A stretch of DNA of 64,000 nucleotides from Chitinophaga oryziterrae (GCF_009758125.1 NZ_WRXO01000002.1:248001-312000); one strand, 5' to 3'. Positions 53,590 through 61,817 are shown, counted from the first letter of the stretch. The notes: generated from the sequence alone by a model not told the origin. A program made the numbers and translations.

Positions 53590-54960
53590 ATGAAAAAGCC
53601 CTTAGTTTTAACCCTCATGTCAGCTTCCATGTTAGCTGCAGCCATGTTTGGGACTTCATGTAAGAAAGACAACCAGCCTTCTGCAGGAGACCGTTTCGTA
53701 AGCGCTACTCAGGTAGTTCCTTCTGTTCACACTCTTAGCGGAGTTTTAGGTACAACTCACAATGTAGTGGATACTATCCTCCTTACAAGTGCAGTTACCG
53801 ACTGGCGTTTAAGTGGCCTGGTGTATGTTGATTCTGCTGACGTATTAATCATTCAGCCTGGAACAACTGTTAAAGGTCTTCAGGGAGATACTGCTAACCA
53901 TATTCCTGGTGGTGGTTTAGTTGTTACCCGTGGTGCTAAAATCATCGCTGATGGTACTGCTGCTGCTCCGATTATCTTTACATCTGCTGCCGCTACTCCA
54001 GCTTCAGGAGATTGGGCTGGTATCGTTCTGTTAGGTAACGCTAAATCTAACACTGCTACCCGCGTACAGGTAGAAGGTATTCCAAGTAACCCACCTGCTG
54101 ATGCTACTTTTGGCGGTCCGGTAGGTAACGATGACGACAACTCTGGTATCCTGAGATATGTTCGTATCGAATACGCTGGTTTTGTATTGTCGTTAAACAA
54201 CGAAATTAACGGTCTTACACTGGGTGGTGTTGGTCGTCAAACTGTGATTGATTATGTTGAAGTATTTAAGTCTAATGATGACTCTTTCGAATGGTTTGGC
54301 GGTACAGTAAATGCATCTCACCTGCTGTCTGTTGACGCATTGGATGATATGTTTGATACTGATAACGGTTACACTGGTACTATCTCCTTTGCATTAGGAC
54401 TTGCAGATACTACACGTGCTGACCAGAGCGGTTCTAACGGTTTCGAAAGTGACAACAACGCTACTGGTACTTCTGCTACTCCGATTACTAGCCCAACCTA
54501 TAACAATGTTACTATAGTTGGTCTTAGCAACTCGGCGAGAGCATCCGTTACTAACTCTGTTCCAGCAGGTAACGGTTCTTATGGCCGTGCTGCTCACCTG
54601 AGAAGGAATGCCCATTTTGCTATCAATAACTCAATTTTCATGGGTTATAATTATGGTCTGTCTCAGGACTTATCTTTAGGTAGCACATCCGGTACTTTCA
54701 CCAGCAACTTTGTACATGCATTTATTAATCCATTCCAGACAGAAGTAGGTAGCACAAGAACTCCTATTGCTGCTCCAAGTGGTAACAGTACATCTACAAG
54801 CACAAATCCAAATGCTGCTATTTTATTGGGAAATCCGTTCAGAAGAGATTCAATTCCGAACTACATTCCTACAAGTTTAGCACCTGCTATTGTTAAAGCT
54901 GGTGGTGCATTCCCTACAGGAAACACTACATGGGCTAATGGCTGGACTAAATTAAGATAA
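53590..54960 (+). CDS. beta-helix-like lipoprotein, paralogue 1
   Basis: A 456-residue lipoprotein (C24 in GTSC, followed by KKDNQ, basic/acidic after Cys). The mature protein shows repeated short strands with Gly turns: LSGLVYVDSADVLIIQPGTTVKGL, GGLVVTRGAKIIADGTAAAPIIFTS, GDWAGIVLLGNA, ILRYVRIEYAG, IDYVEVFKSNDDSFEWFGGTVNASHLLSVDALDDMF. This looks like a right-handed beta-helix. Similar proteins, as I recall, often sit beside TonB-dependent receptors in Bacteroidota and some Gammaproteobacteria and are poorly named. Codon use is of the highly expressed type. It may bind the receptor's ligand at the cell surface (inference). Confidence 0.75.
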   Translation: MKKPLVLTLMSASMLAAAMFGTSCKKDNQPSAGDRFVSATQVVPSVHTLSGVLGTTHNVVDTILLTSAVTDWRLSGLVYVDSADVLIIQPGTTVKGLQGDTANHIPGGGLVVTRGAKIIADGTAAAPIIFTSAAATPASGDWAGIVLLGNAKSNTATRVQVEGIPSNPPADATFGGPVGNDDDNSGILRYVRIEYAGFVLSLNNEINGLTLGGVGRQTVIDYVEVFKSNDDSFEWFGGTVNASHLLSVDALDDMFDTDNGYTGTISFALGLADTTRADQSGSNGFESDNNATGTSATPITSPTYNNVTIVGLSNSARASVTNSVPAGNGSYGRAAHLRRNAHFAINNSIFMGYNYGLSQDLSLGSTSGTFTSNFVHAFINPFQTEVGSTRTPIAAPSGNSTSTSTNPNAAILLGNPFRRDSIPNYIPTSLAPAIVKAGGAFPTGNTTWANGWTKLR

Positions 54961-54979
54961 AATTTTCTTGACAAAAATC

Positions 54980-55014
54980 GTAATACCGTATAAGATCTTC
55001 TTATACGGTATTAC
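54980..55014 (+). terminator. 16-bp perfect hairpin after the beta-helix gene
   Basis: Arms gtaataccgtataaga / tcttatacggtattac with a 3-base loop, 20 bases after the stop. The right side is ATTAAAAAACC, without a T run, so termination may be partial. Confidence 0.55.
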
Positions 55015-55035
55015 ATTAAAAAACCTTCATTATTC

Positions 55036-55764
55036 ATGCGCCTATCACTTTTTCTTTTATTATCAGCATGTAGTTTATTTTCCATTTCCTGCAGGAAAGG
55101 AGAGTTGCCGGAATCAAATTATTTCAGCAGGGTACAGGTAACTAATATCGATTTTCCTAACGCTCCGGATGTGGATGTTCGTTTTGAAGCAAAAACATTG
55201 GGTACCATCGCGGCCAGCAAGTACGAGACATTTAATTTAAATGCAGGCCAGGGCAGATTGAAAATCTATAAGGCAAACACTGATACATTATTGGCGGATA
55301 CGCTTGTAACATTGACAAAAAACACGCAACAGTCTTTTCGTTTTGGATATAGTGAAGAATTTGGCTTTAAAGGATTTGTATATGCAGGAGCACCAATCTC
55401 TCAGGATACAGTGGCTTTTCAGATACTTAACAACTTAGGTGATTATTATAAAACATATTCTATAGATCTGCATATCTGCGTTTTTAATTTTGATACAGGT
55501 AATCCGGATGAAACCGGGTATGTAATCAACGATTTTATGAAAACAAGATTATCACCTAATACTATTCGATTGCCTTATGCAGCGGCTGATGGCACTCCTT
55601 ATTATTATCTTGGAAGATTATATGATAGAGCTACCGGTACTTTTATAGTATTACCATCTGGTTCAGACTACTTCTTATTTCTGCAGGAGTATGGCGGAGC
55701 TTATTATATTTATAACGTACACGATGATGCCGGAGATGTATCATCCTCTACGATCTACCTTTAA
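55036..55764 (+). CDS. DUF4397-like lipoprotein
   Basis: A 242-residue lipoprotein (C19 in SISC). The mature part, RVQVTNIDFPNAPDVDVRFEAKTLGTIAASKYETFNLNAGQGRLKIYKANTDTLLADTLVTL, has the strand order of DUF4397 beta-sandwich domains seen also at 45769. No enzyme motif is seen. It lies between two paralogous beta-helix lipoproteins, all in one direction, and probably belongs to the same surface complex. Confidence 0.7.
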   Translation: MRLSLFLLLSACSLFSISCRKGELPESNYFSRVQVTNIDFPNAPDVDVRFEAKTLGTIAASKYETFNLNAGQGRLKIYKANTDTLLADTLVTLTKNTQQSFRFGYSEEFGFKGFVYAGAPISQDTVAFQILNNLGDYYKTYSIDLHICVFNFDTGNPDETGYVINDFMKTRLSPNTIRLPYAAADGTPYYYLGRLYDRATGTFIVLPSGSDYFLFLQEYGGAYYIYNVHDDAGDVSSSTIYL

Positions 55765-55895
55765 AATGAAAATAACAACTCATAATATAACAGATAAATT
55801 ATTAGGTAATTATTATACCTGCTAAAGAAGAAAAATACCCCCTTGGACGATTTAAGAGATAACGATTCATCTCTCAATCAAATGTTTCAAAAAAA

Positions 55896-55919
55896 GGCGT
55901 ACTGTTTTTACAGTACGCC
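55896..55919. other. hairpin in the leader of paralogue 2
   Basis: Stem ggcgtactgt / acagtacgcc with a 4-base loop and seven A on its left. On the minus strand it reads as a terminator, yet no minus-strand gene lies nearby to the right before 56999. It may be a leader stem for the gene at 55938 or a reverse-oriented terminator. The gap 55765-55937 shows nothing else. Confidence 0.5.
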
Positions 55920-55937
55920 GTTATTAAAAATAGCAAG

Positions 55938-56951
55938 ATGAAAAGATGGCCATTATTTGTTTCCCTGTTACTATTGTGTGCTTGTGAGAAAGAAGATGTT
56001 ATGGTAACCCCCCCATGTGGAGATAGTATCATTGCAGGTAGCATCACTACAGATCTTTTTCTCGATAGTTGTAAAGCATACAAGCTGAGTGGCCTTGTAT
56101 CTGTTACCAATAATGCTACACTTACTATTTCCAAAGGAGCCTTAATTCAGGGTATTAAAGGATTACCAGTTAGTCAGCTTGTGATTACGAAAGGCGCTAA
56201 ACTGTTAGCTTCAGGTACCTCTTTTAGTCCTATCATATTTTCTTCAGATCAGGCCCCCGGCGATTGGGGCGGTATTGTTTTATCAGGTACCGGTATTTTA
56301 CAATACGCAAGGATTGAGTATGGTCGCCTTTCATTAGAAAACGTTGATTCTGCTGCTACACTGGATCATATTGAAGTATATAAATCAGGGGATGATGCTT
56401 TCCGGTTTTCAGGTGGTAAGGTAAATGCCTCTTATTTAATAGCAGTAGAACCGGTGGGTAAGATGTTCGGTTTGGAAAAGGGTTACGTTGGTCATATTAC
56501 TTATGGATTAGGGTTATCTCTGTCAAATGGTGTAGAAAGTGATCGTGCCGGTGCTGTAATTGATCATATGACGATGATAGGTTCCGGGCATGGCGCTTAT
56601 CTGCGGAACAGTATGGCCCAAATCATTAATTCTATTTTTATGGGATTTAATGAGGGCATTCTATTAGATGATTCTACCGGTAACTGTTACCGTAAGAATT
56701 CATTTATGCTGGATAATAATCTTGTACATGCTTGTCACTCACCTTATAATGAAAGAGCGGAATTATTGAATAATATTTATTCGGGAGCAGATCCCAATGC
56801 AGATATATTGCTGGTAAATCCTTTCTCAAAGCCGGCGACCGCCAGTGCCGCGAACTGGTATCCGCGGGAGGTAAGCGTTGCACGTTTTTTTGCTGCCGGG
56901 GCGTTTATTTTTGGAGAGGATGATTGGACGGCGAATTGGTCCAGGTTTTAG
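55938..56951 (+). CDS. beta-helix-like lipoprotein, paralogue 2
   Basis: A 337-residue lipoprotein (C16 in LLCAC, followed by EKED, which fits the K-(D/E)2 surface-export signal described in Capnocytophaga). It is a clear shorter paralogue of the 53590 protein: KLSGLVSVTNNATLTISKGALIQGIKG, LVITKGAKLLASGTSFSPIIFSSD, GDWGGIVLSGTGILQYARIEYG, LDHIEVYKSGDDAFRFSGGKVNASYL, NSIFMGFN, ILLVNPF. It lacks about 100 residues of insertions. Codon use is AT-rich and ordinary, unlike paralogue 1. Confidence 0.75.
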   Translation: MKRWPLFVSLLLLCACEKEDVMVTPPCGDSIIAGSITTDLFLDSCKAYKLSGLVSVTNNATLTISKGALIQGIKGLPVSQLVITKGAKLLASGTSFSPIIFSSDQAPGDWGGIVLSGTGILQYARIEYGRLSLENVDSAATLDHIEVYKSGDDAFRFSGGKVNASYLIAVEPVGKMFGLEKGYVGHITYGLGLSLSNGVESDRAGAVIDHMTMIGSGHGAYLRNSMAQIINSIFMGFNEGILLDDSTGNCYRKNSFMLDNNLVHACHSPYNERAELLNNIYSGADPNADILLVNPFSKPATASAANWYPREVSVARFFAAGAFIFGEDDWTANWSRF

Positions 56952-56973
56952 TAAGATTCACTCATATTGGTCT

Positions 56974-57007
56974 GGTGAGGGAAGATGTTTATCTTCCTTC
57001 ACCTTTT
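56974..57007. terminator. bidirectional terminator between paralogue 2 and the S41 protease gene
   Basis: Stem ggtgagggaagat / atcttccttcacc with a 4-base loop, then TTTTTATTTTT on the plus strand. The right arm overlaps the stop codon of the convergent protease gene. Confidence 0.8.
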
Positions 57008-58327
57008 TATTTTTACCAGATTCATTTCCGCTGCTGCTTCTTCCGCATCGTAATAACGTTTTTTTACAGTAGTTACATTGGCTTGTCTGTTATTCCCGTT
57101 TATAATAGCAATTGCTTTTGCTATCAGGGGATCGTTCTGATCTCCGATAGGCAATAATGGCTGTGTCGCCATGTCATCAGCTATATAATCAGGCGTAATC
57201 CCCTGTGAATATCCACCCTGTGCTTTTGAATTAAGTAAATTATAAGTGATAGGCAGCAAAGCCCAGGGAATACGTTGGGGAGAACGTGTATCCTGAATAA
57301 TAACAGCCCCTTTATCTTTCCCATACGTCTTTTCCCCGATCTGTATTACAGTTGTATAAGGTTTCAGTGAATTGATAGTCAATTCCGCAGCAGAAGCTGT
57401 TTTTGCACCGGATAAAATAAATACGCGGTTAAGTGATAATCTACCTGTTGATAAATCACTAAAGGACACCGGTGCTCCGCTTTCAGGAACAGACAGCGCA
57501 GACTTATAGGAAATGTCTCTTTGCCCCAGATGATTGTTACCGCTATACTTTGCAAAGATGTTTTGTTCATTAATATCAGGTGCTATCATAGCATTAATCA
57601 ATGCAGCAGCGGCAACACTCCCTCCCGGATTATAACGTAAGTCGAGGATCAGTTCAGTCGCGCCTGCGGCTTTAAACTGCTGGAATGTCTGAATAAGAGC
57701 CCGGTTATAGATATCGTTGAAATAATTGTAGAAGAGATAAGCGACTACTTTACCTTTGATAATAGAAGTAGTTTGTTGATAGATAGGATTTTCTCCCAGG
57801 CTTTCCGCTGATAAGGTAATTGTTTTACCATCAGCCATTGTAAATGAAGCGCTTGTACCGCTCTGCAATAAAGTATTACTCAGATTCGCTGCATTATCAG
57901 CAGTAAGGGTTGTTCCGTTAATCTGTGTAAAATAACTACCTCTCTGCATACCTTTCAGTGCAGCTACAGAACCCGGTATTACCAGTTTTACCACACCGGT
58001 AACACCATCAGGACCGTCGATAACGGAGAAATCAAACCCGTAGATAAACAGCATGTATTTCGGGTAAGTAGTTTCATCGGCTGGTTTATACAAAAAAGAA
58101 AAACGATCGTCTTTGTTTTTCAACTGGGCAAAAAAGGCCGTTGCTGTGAGTGTAGTATCTGCATTTCCGGGTAACTGATCATTCCAGAGGTAGAAGTACT
58201 TCATACTATCAAGCATCCAGTTATTGATCTCTTTCTGCGTAACAGGGCCTGTAGGTACAGGAGTAACTGGTTGGTCCTTTTTACTGCAGGCGGCTAATAG
58301 CAGGAAAACAAATAAGTAACGTTTCAT
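56999..58327 (-). CDS. S41 family peptidase lipoprotein
   Basis: A 442-residue lipoprotein (C14 in LLAAC). An N-terminal helical region (20-75) is followed by a PDZ domain (about 95-180, KLVIPGSVAALKGMQRGSYFTQINGTTLT) and a C-terminal-processing-protease core. ELILDLRYNPGG (about 230), catalytic Ser in LSGAKTASAAELTINSLKP and Lys in IGEKTYGKDKGAVI give a Ser-Lys dyad. Such proteases cut envelope proteins from the C-terminus. It follows the ECF sigma gene by 11 bases on the same strand, so it is the second gene of the sigma operon. A link to FecR or lipoprotein turnover is inference. Confidence 0.88.
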   Translation of the reverse strand: MKRYLFVFLLLAACSKKDQPVTPVPTGPVTQKEINNWMLDSMKYFYLWNDQLPGNADTTLTATAFFAQLKNKDDRFSFLYKPADETTYPKYMLFIYGFDFSVIDGPDGVTGVVKLVIPGSVAALKGMQRGSYFTQINGTTLTADNAANLSNTLLQSGTSASFTMADGKTITLSAESLGENPIYQQTTSIIKGKVVAYLFYNYFNDIYNRALIQTFQQFKAAGATELILDLRYNPGGSVAAAALINAMIAPDINEQNIFAKYSGNNHLGQRDISYKSALSVPESGAPVSFSDLSTGRLSLNRVFILSGAKTASAAELTINSLKPYTTVIQIGEKTYGKDKGAVIIQDTRSPQRIPWALLPITYNLLNSKAQGGYSQGITPDYIADDMATQPLLPIGDQNDPLIAKAIAIINGNNRQANVTTVKKRYYDAEEAAAEMNLVKIKR

Positions 58328-58338
58328 AGCGAATTGTT

Positions 58339-58848
58339 TTACATATCGTAGTGGGCCATCATCTCCCGCCTGATGTATTGCAGGGCCAGGTTGAGGTGAT
58401 TTCTGACGGTAGAGGGGGAGATGCTTAGCTGGTCTGCAATCTCTTTATAACTTTTGCCTTTATCCCTGCTGAGCAGGTAGATATTACGGCGTTGTTCCGG
58501 CATTTTCTCTATTACTTTCTGGATGTGCTGGCGGAATTCTTTATGCAACAGGGAGTTGTCTGTTGATGATTGTGGCCCGGCAGGTATTTTTTCCAGGGAC
58601 TTTTTCTCCCGGTATAACTTACGTGTTTCATCAATAACAATATGTTTTACATACACGAACAGCAGCGGAAAGATGTCTTGTCCGGGTTGTACTTTATACA
58701 TGTTCTCCCATAGCTTAATAAAGCATTGTTGCGTAATTTCCTGTGCCCGCAAACGGTCTTCGGTAAGTTTGAAAGCAAACCGGTAGACCTTTTCACGGTT
58801 GTCCTCAAACAATTGATCAAAGAGTATTCTGGATGGGTTATCAGACAT
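58339..58848 (-). CDS. ECF RNA polymerase sigma factor
   Basis: A 169-residue sigma-70 family ECF factor. Region 2 (about 10-78, FDQLFEDNREKVYRFAFKLTEDRLRAQEITQQCFIKLWEN) and region 4 (about 108-165, IEKMPEQRRNIYLLSRDKGKSYKEIADQLSISPSTVRNHL) are complete. This is the FecI/SusC-linked type of Bacteroidota. It should be held by a FecR protein; the only one in the window is at 49287, at the far end of the cluster and on the other strand. It is co-transcribed with an S41 protease. Confidence 0.92.
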   Translation of the reverse strand: MSDNPSRILFDQLFEDNREKVYRFAFKLTEDRLRAQEITQQCFIKLWENMYKVQPGQDIFPLLFVYVKHIVIDETRKLYREKKSLEKIPAGPQSSTDNSLLHKEFRQHIQKVIEKMPEQRRNIYLLSRDKGKSYKEIADQLSISPSTVRNHLNLALQYIRREMMAHYDM

Positions 58849-58902
58849 ATAGTTTGATATAAGGTTGCTATTATGGAAAATAAATGTAAGCAGTACATGT
58901 TA

Positions 58903-58933
58903 CTTGAATGTTAAGGCTATTTATATACATTTG
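58903..58933 (+). promoter_or_regulatory. promoter of the DUF4254-glycosyltransferase operon
   Basis: CTTG (58903-58906, one mismatch to TTTG), 19 bases, TACATTTG (58926-58933), then four bases to ATG 58938. A leaderless mRNA is predicted. Confidence 0.6.
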
Positions 58934-58937
58934 CTTC

Positions 58938-59540
58938 ATGTTTACAGAACTGTGCAATAAAATATTTGATCAGAGTATTGCCGATTATCATCTGCATAAC
59001 AGTGTGAATCAGCCTATCCTGAATCCTTATGAAAAAGCAGCTATAGAACACCTGCTATATCTTAAAAACTGGATTGATACGGTGCAATGGCATCTGGAGG
59101 ATATTATCCGCGATCCATTGATCGATCCGGTAAAGGCGTTGGAAATCAAGCGCTGGATCGACCGGTCTAATCAGGAGCGTACGGATGTGGTGGAGTACAT
59201 AGACAGCTACTTCCTGGAGCAGTTCAGGACTGTTTCACCGCTTGCCAATGCGTCTATTAATACGGAAAGTCCGGCATGGGCGATAGACCGTCTGTCTATT
59301 CTGGCGCTGAAGATTTACCATATGCGTGAAGAGGCTACCCGTGCGGATGCTTCTGCAGAGCATCGCGAAGCCTGTCAGCGTAAACTGGACATTCTGCTGG
59401 ACCAGCGCAATGACCTGGGAGCGGCTATTACGCTGTTACTGGAAGATATCGGCGCCGGTAAAAAGTACATGAAAGTGTATAAGCAGATGAAAATGTACAA
59501 TGATCCGTCCCTGAATCCGGTCCTTTACGCTAAATCCTGA
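58938..59540 (+). CDS. DUF4254 protein
   Basis: A 200-residue soluble, all-helical protein, MFTELCNKIFDQSIADYHLHNSVNQPILNPYEKAAIEHLLYLKNWIDTVQWHLEDIIRDP, which matches DUF4254. Its function is unknown. ATG 58938 is chosen over 58908 because the promoter box would fall inside the longer frame. The next gene starts inside its stop codon (TGATG), so it is coupled to a glycosyltransferase; a role in surface sugar synthesis is plausible. Confidence 0.85.
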   Translation: MFTELCNKIFDQSIADYHLHNSVNQPILNPYEKAAIEHLLYLKNWIDTVQWHLEDIIRDPLIDPVKALEIKRWIDRSNQERTDVVEYIDSYFLEQFRTVSPLANASINTESPAWAIDRLSILALKIYHMREEATRADASAEHREACQRKLDILLDQRNDLGAAITLLLEDIGAGKKYMKVYKQMKMYNDPSLNPVLYAKS

Positions 59541-60544
59541 TGAGAACAATACTGGCCATCCGTTTTTCTGCTATGGGGGATGTCGCCATGACTATCCCTG
59601 TGATGAAGTTAGTCCTGGATGCCAATCCGGATATACAGATCGTTTTTGTCACCAATAAGAACTGGGGTGCGCTTTGTGCCAACATCCCCCGGCTGATCTT
59701 TTTCCCGGCAGACCTGAAAGGGGCGCACAAGGGATTTAAAGGTCTTTTCGGGCTGTTTCTTCGTATACGCAAAGAATATCGCATAGATGCGGTGGCAGAC
59801 CTTCACCAGGTGCTGCGCTCTCAGATAGTGCGTACCTTCTTTAAACTAAGTGGCAAACGTGTTGCTGTGATCGATAAAGGACGTGCGGAGAAGAAGGCGC
59901 TGGCACGCCGGGAGAACAAGATCCTGCGGCCGCTGACCAGCACTATTGAGCGGTATGCGGATGTTTTCCGGAAATTGGGACTGGCGGTCGATGTTTCTGC
60001 TACGCCACCGGTATTTCCACGGTCTGCTAAAAAGGAAACCAATCGCTGGATAGGCCTGGCGCCTTTCGCTACATATCGTGAGAAAACATACCCTCTCGAT
60101 AAAATGGAGCAGGTACTGGCCGCTTTAGTGCAACAGCCTGCTACGACAGTCTTACTGATGGGCGGCGGTGCTAATGAAGTAGCCCAGCTAACTGCTCTGG
60201 CGGCAAAATACCCAACGGCTGTAGTCATTGCTGGGCGTTACACCCTTCCTGAAGAACTGGTGGTTATCAGTCAGCTGGATGTAATGATCAGTATGGACTC
60301 TGCGAATATGCACCTGGCCTCCCTATTTGGGGTGCCGGTGGTATCTGTCTGGGGAGCTACCCATCCTTTTGCAGGATTTATGGGATATGGGCAAAGTATT
60401 CATAACGCAGTACAGGTAAATGACCTTTCCTGCCGTCCATGTTCTATTTTCGGCAATAAGCCTTGTTTTCGCGGTGATCACGCCTGTATGGAGTGGTTAC
60501 CACCGGAGGCCGTGGTATCTAAAGTGTTATCAGTGGCGGGTTAA
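59540..60544 (+). CDS. glycosyltransferase family 9 (heptosyltransferase-like)
   Basis: A 334-residue GT-B enzyme. The N-terminal half begins ILAIRFSAMGDVAMTIPVMKLV (3-24), the C-terminal half has GLAPFATYREKTYP, VLLMGGGANE, and the donor site VISMDSANMHLASLFGVPVVSVWGATHPFAG (about 251-281) followed by a CRPCSIFGNKPC cysteine cluster. GT9 members add ADP-heptose or similar sugars to the LPS core in the cytoplasm. It is translationally coupled to DUF4254. Confidence 0.9.
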   Translation: MRTILAIRFSAMGDVAMTIPVMKLVLDANPDIQIVFVTNKNWGALCANIPRLIFFPADLKGAHKGFKGLFGLFLRIRKEYRIDAVADLHQVLRSQIVRTFFKLSGKRVAVIDKGRAEKKALARRENKILRPLTSTIERYADVFRKLGLAVDVSATPPVFPRSAKKETNRWIGLAPFATYREKTYPLDKMEQVLAALVQQPATTVLLMGGGANEVAQLTALAAKYPTAVVIAGRYTLPEELVVISQLDVMISMDSANMHLASLFGVPVVSVWGATHPFAGFMGYGQSIHNAVQVNDLSCRPCSIFGNKPCFRGDHACMEWLPPEAVVSKVLSVAG

Positions 60545-60611
60545 GCTAATTCTTTAAAAGTTTTTTTTGTGGGTTAGGAAAAATTACTAATTTCGCCATC
60601 CAATTATACGG

Positions 60612-60682
60612 TGCCCTATAGTATAATGGTAGTACGACAGTTTTTGGTACTGTTTGTCTTGGTTCGAATCCAGGTGGGGCAA
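60612..60682 (+). tRNA. tRNA-Gln (anticodon TTG)
   Basis: Acceptor tgcccta / tggggca, anticodon stem acagt / actgt with loop ttTTGgt, T arm with ggttcgaatcc. A near-consensus promoter (TTTG, about 18 bases, TAATTTCG) lies just upstream. DNA to the right becomes AT-richer, which makes this a likely island insertion point. Confidence 0.93.
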
Positions 60683-60687
60683 CTCCT

Positions 60688-60717
60688 AATCGCTACAATT
60701 TTTTGTAGCGATTTTTA
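60688..60717 (+). terminator. terminator of tRNA-Gln
   Basis: Stem aatcgctaca / tgtagcgatt with a T-rich loop, then TTT. Confidence 0.85.
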
Positions 60718-60847
60718 GTTTTATTTTTTGAGGAGAAAATGCTTCCTCAATTGTTTTTTTGCAAATGTTAAAGCAGATCCCAATAATTGATTGTAGTTAT
60801 TCCTGACCTTAAAAATCGTATTTTCAAAATTCTTTAACAGAAATTCC

Positions 60848-61603
60848 ATGTCAAATCTGCCATTATTTAGCTTTGGTTGGTTTCCCGATTTCAAACGAAA
60901 TTTATCCGAATTAGCGTCATTAGTGATGAATGAAGATTGGAATTATAAATTGACTCCATCATCTGATTACCCCGTTTTATTTAATTATATACATCATACT
61001 TTCTCGAAACTAGAAGGTGAAGGAAAGATTGAAGTTGAAAATGATTATTCCATTTTTAATACAGGATTGGTCACTGAAAACCAGGAAGAAGTATATGCTT
61101 ATTTTCAATCAAATAAGAATCCACGTACACAAATAAAGTGGTTTTTTATAGGTTGGCGTAAAGCTAGCGACAGAGATTTAATGAAATTCTCCAAATTACC
61201 CGGATCTGCGCATTATTTTCAGAATCCGGCAGAATTAATTTACGATACAAGGCTTGATTTGAGAATTAACGTTGATCATATTATAACAGATAATAAATCA
61301 AGATTTCCTGCTACGTTGAGTGCAATGGATAATTATCAACTGGGAATTCTATTGCAAGGGACAATAGATGATGCTAAAAGAAGGATAAAAAGAAATTATA
61401 AAACGGCAATCCCTCAGTTCTATAAAGGTAAACTACAACTTTTGTTACCTTTATGCTTGATGACCAAGGCAAAAGCGGATCTTGCTTTAGTAGTAGAAAA
61501 AGAAAATGATATATATAGAGCATCTACTTGCCTTACACTAGATATGGCGATTAACAATGCAAGGTTAATCGCTAAACCGGATGATGAATGGCTTAGACCT
61601 TAA
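60848..61603 (+). CDS. DUF3825 protein
   Basis: A 251-residue soluble protein with the DUF3825 pattern: YIHHTFSKLEGEGKIEVENDYSIFNTGLVTENQEEVYAYF (about 48-87), WFFIGWRKASDRDL, and AELIYDTRLDLRINVDHIITDNKSRFP. The family occurs in mobile and phage-linked regions; its biochemical role is not established. The gene is much AT-richer than those before tRNA-Gln and is the first gene of the presumed island. Confidence 0.75.
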   Translation: MSNLPLFSFGWFPDFKRNLSELASLVMNEDWNYKLTPSSDYPVLFNYIHHTFSKLEGEGKIEVENDYSIFNTGLVTENQEEVYAYFQSNKNPRTQIKWFFIGWRKASDRDLMKFSKLPGSAHYFQNPAELIYDTRLDLRINVDHIITDNKSRFPATLSAMDNYQLGILLQGTIDDAKRRIKRNYKTAIPQFYKGKLQLLLPLCLMTKAKADLALVVEKENDIYRASTCLTLDMAINNARLIAKPDDEWLRP

Positions 61604-61627
61604 TTTTTTATTTAATTATATTTTTAC

Positions 61628-61749
61628 TATCTTTACAAAATAATTTTTTTCTTACTAGAGATTTTAGACCTCCAAAGATTTTACCAAGAGAGATTTTACA
61701 AGATTTAAAAAAAACTGATTATAGGCCTCCCATCTAGGGAGGTTTTTTT
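61628..61749 (+). promoter_or_regulatory. attenuator-like leader with alternative pairings
   Basis: A near-consensus -7 box TATCTTTA (about 61628) is followed by three agatttta copies (61659, 61676, 61691) plus a fourth degenerate one (61701), then a terminator cctccc / gggagg with seven T (61726-61749). The element acctcc at 61668-61673 can pair with ggaggt of the terminator's right arm, which would disrupt the terminator stem. It precedes the TcmP gene by about 220 bases. Confidence 0.4.
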
Positions 61750-61817
61750 ATGCCTTTAAATGTTTTATACCTAATACTATTAGGGTTCATTAGTTTTTAC
61801 AACTAATCATGTAATCT

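Noticed and set aside
55896-55919. Hairpin as a terminator for the DUF4397-like gene
   Set aside because: The A run is on the wrong side for a plus-strand terminator, and the stem is 130 bases after the stop.
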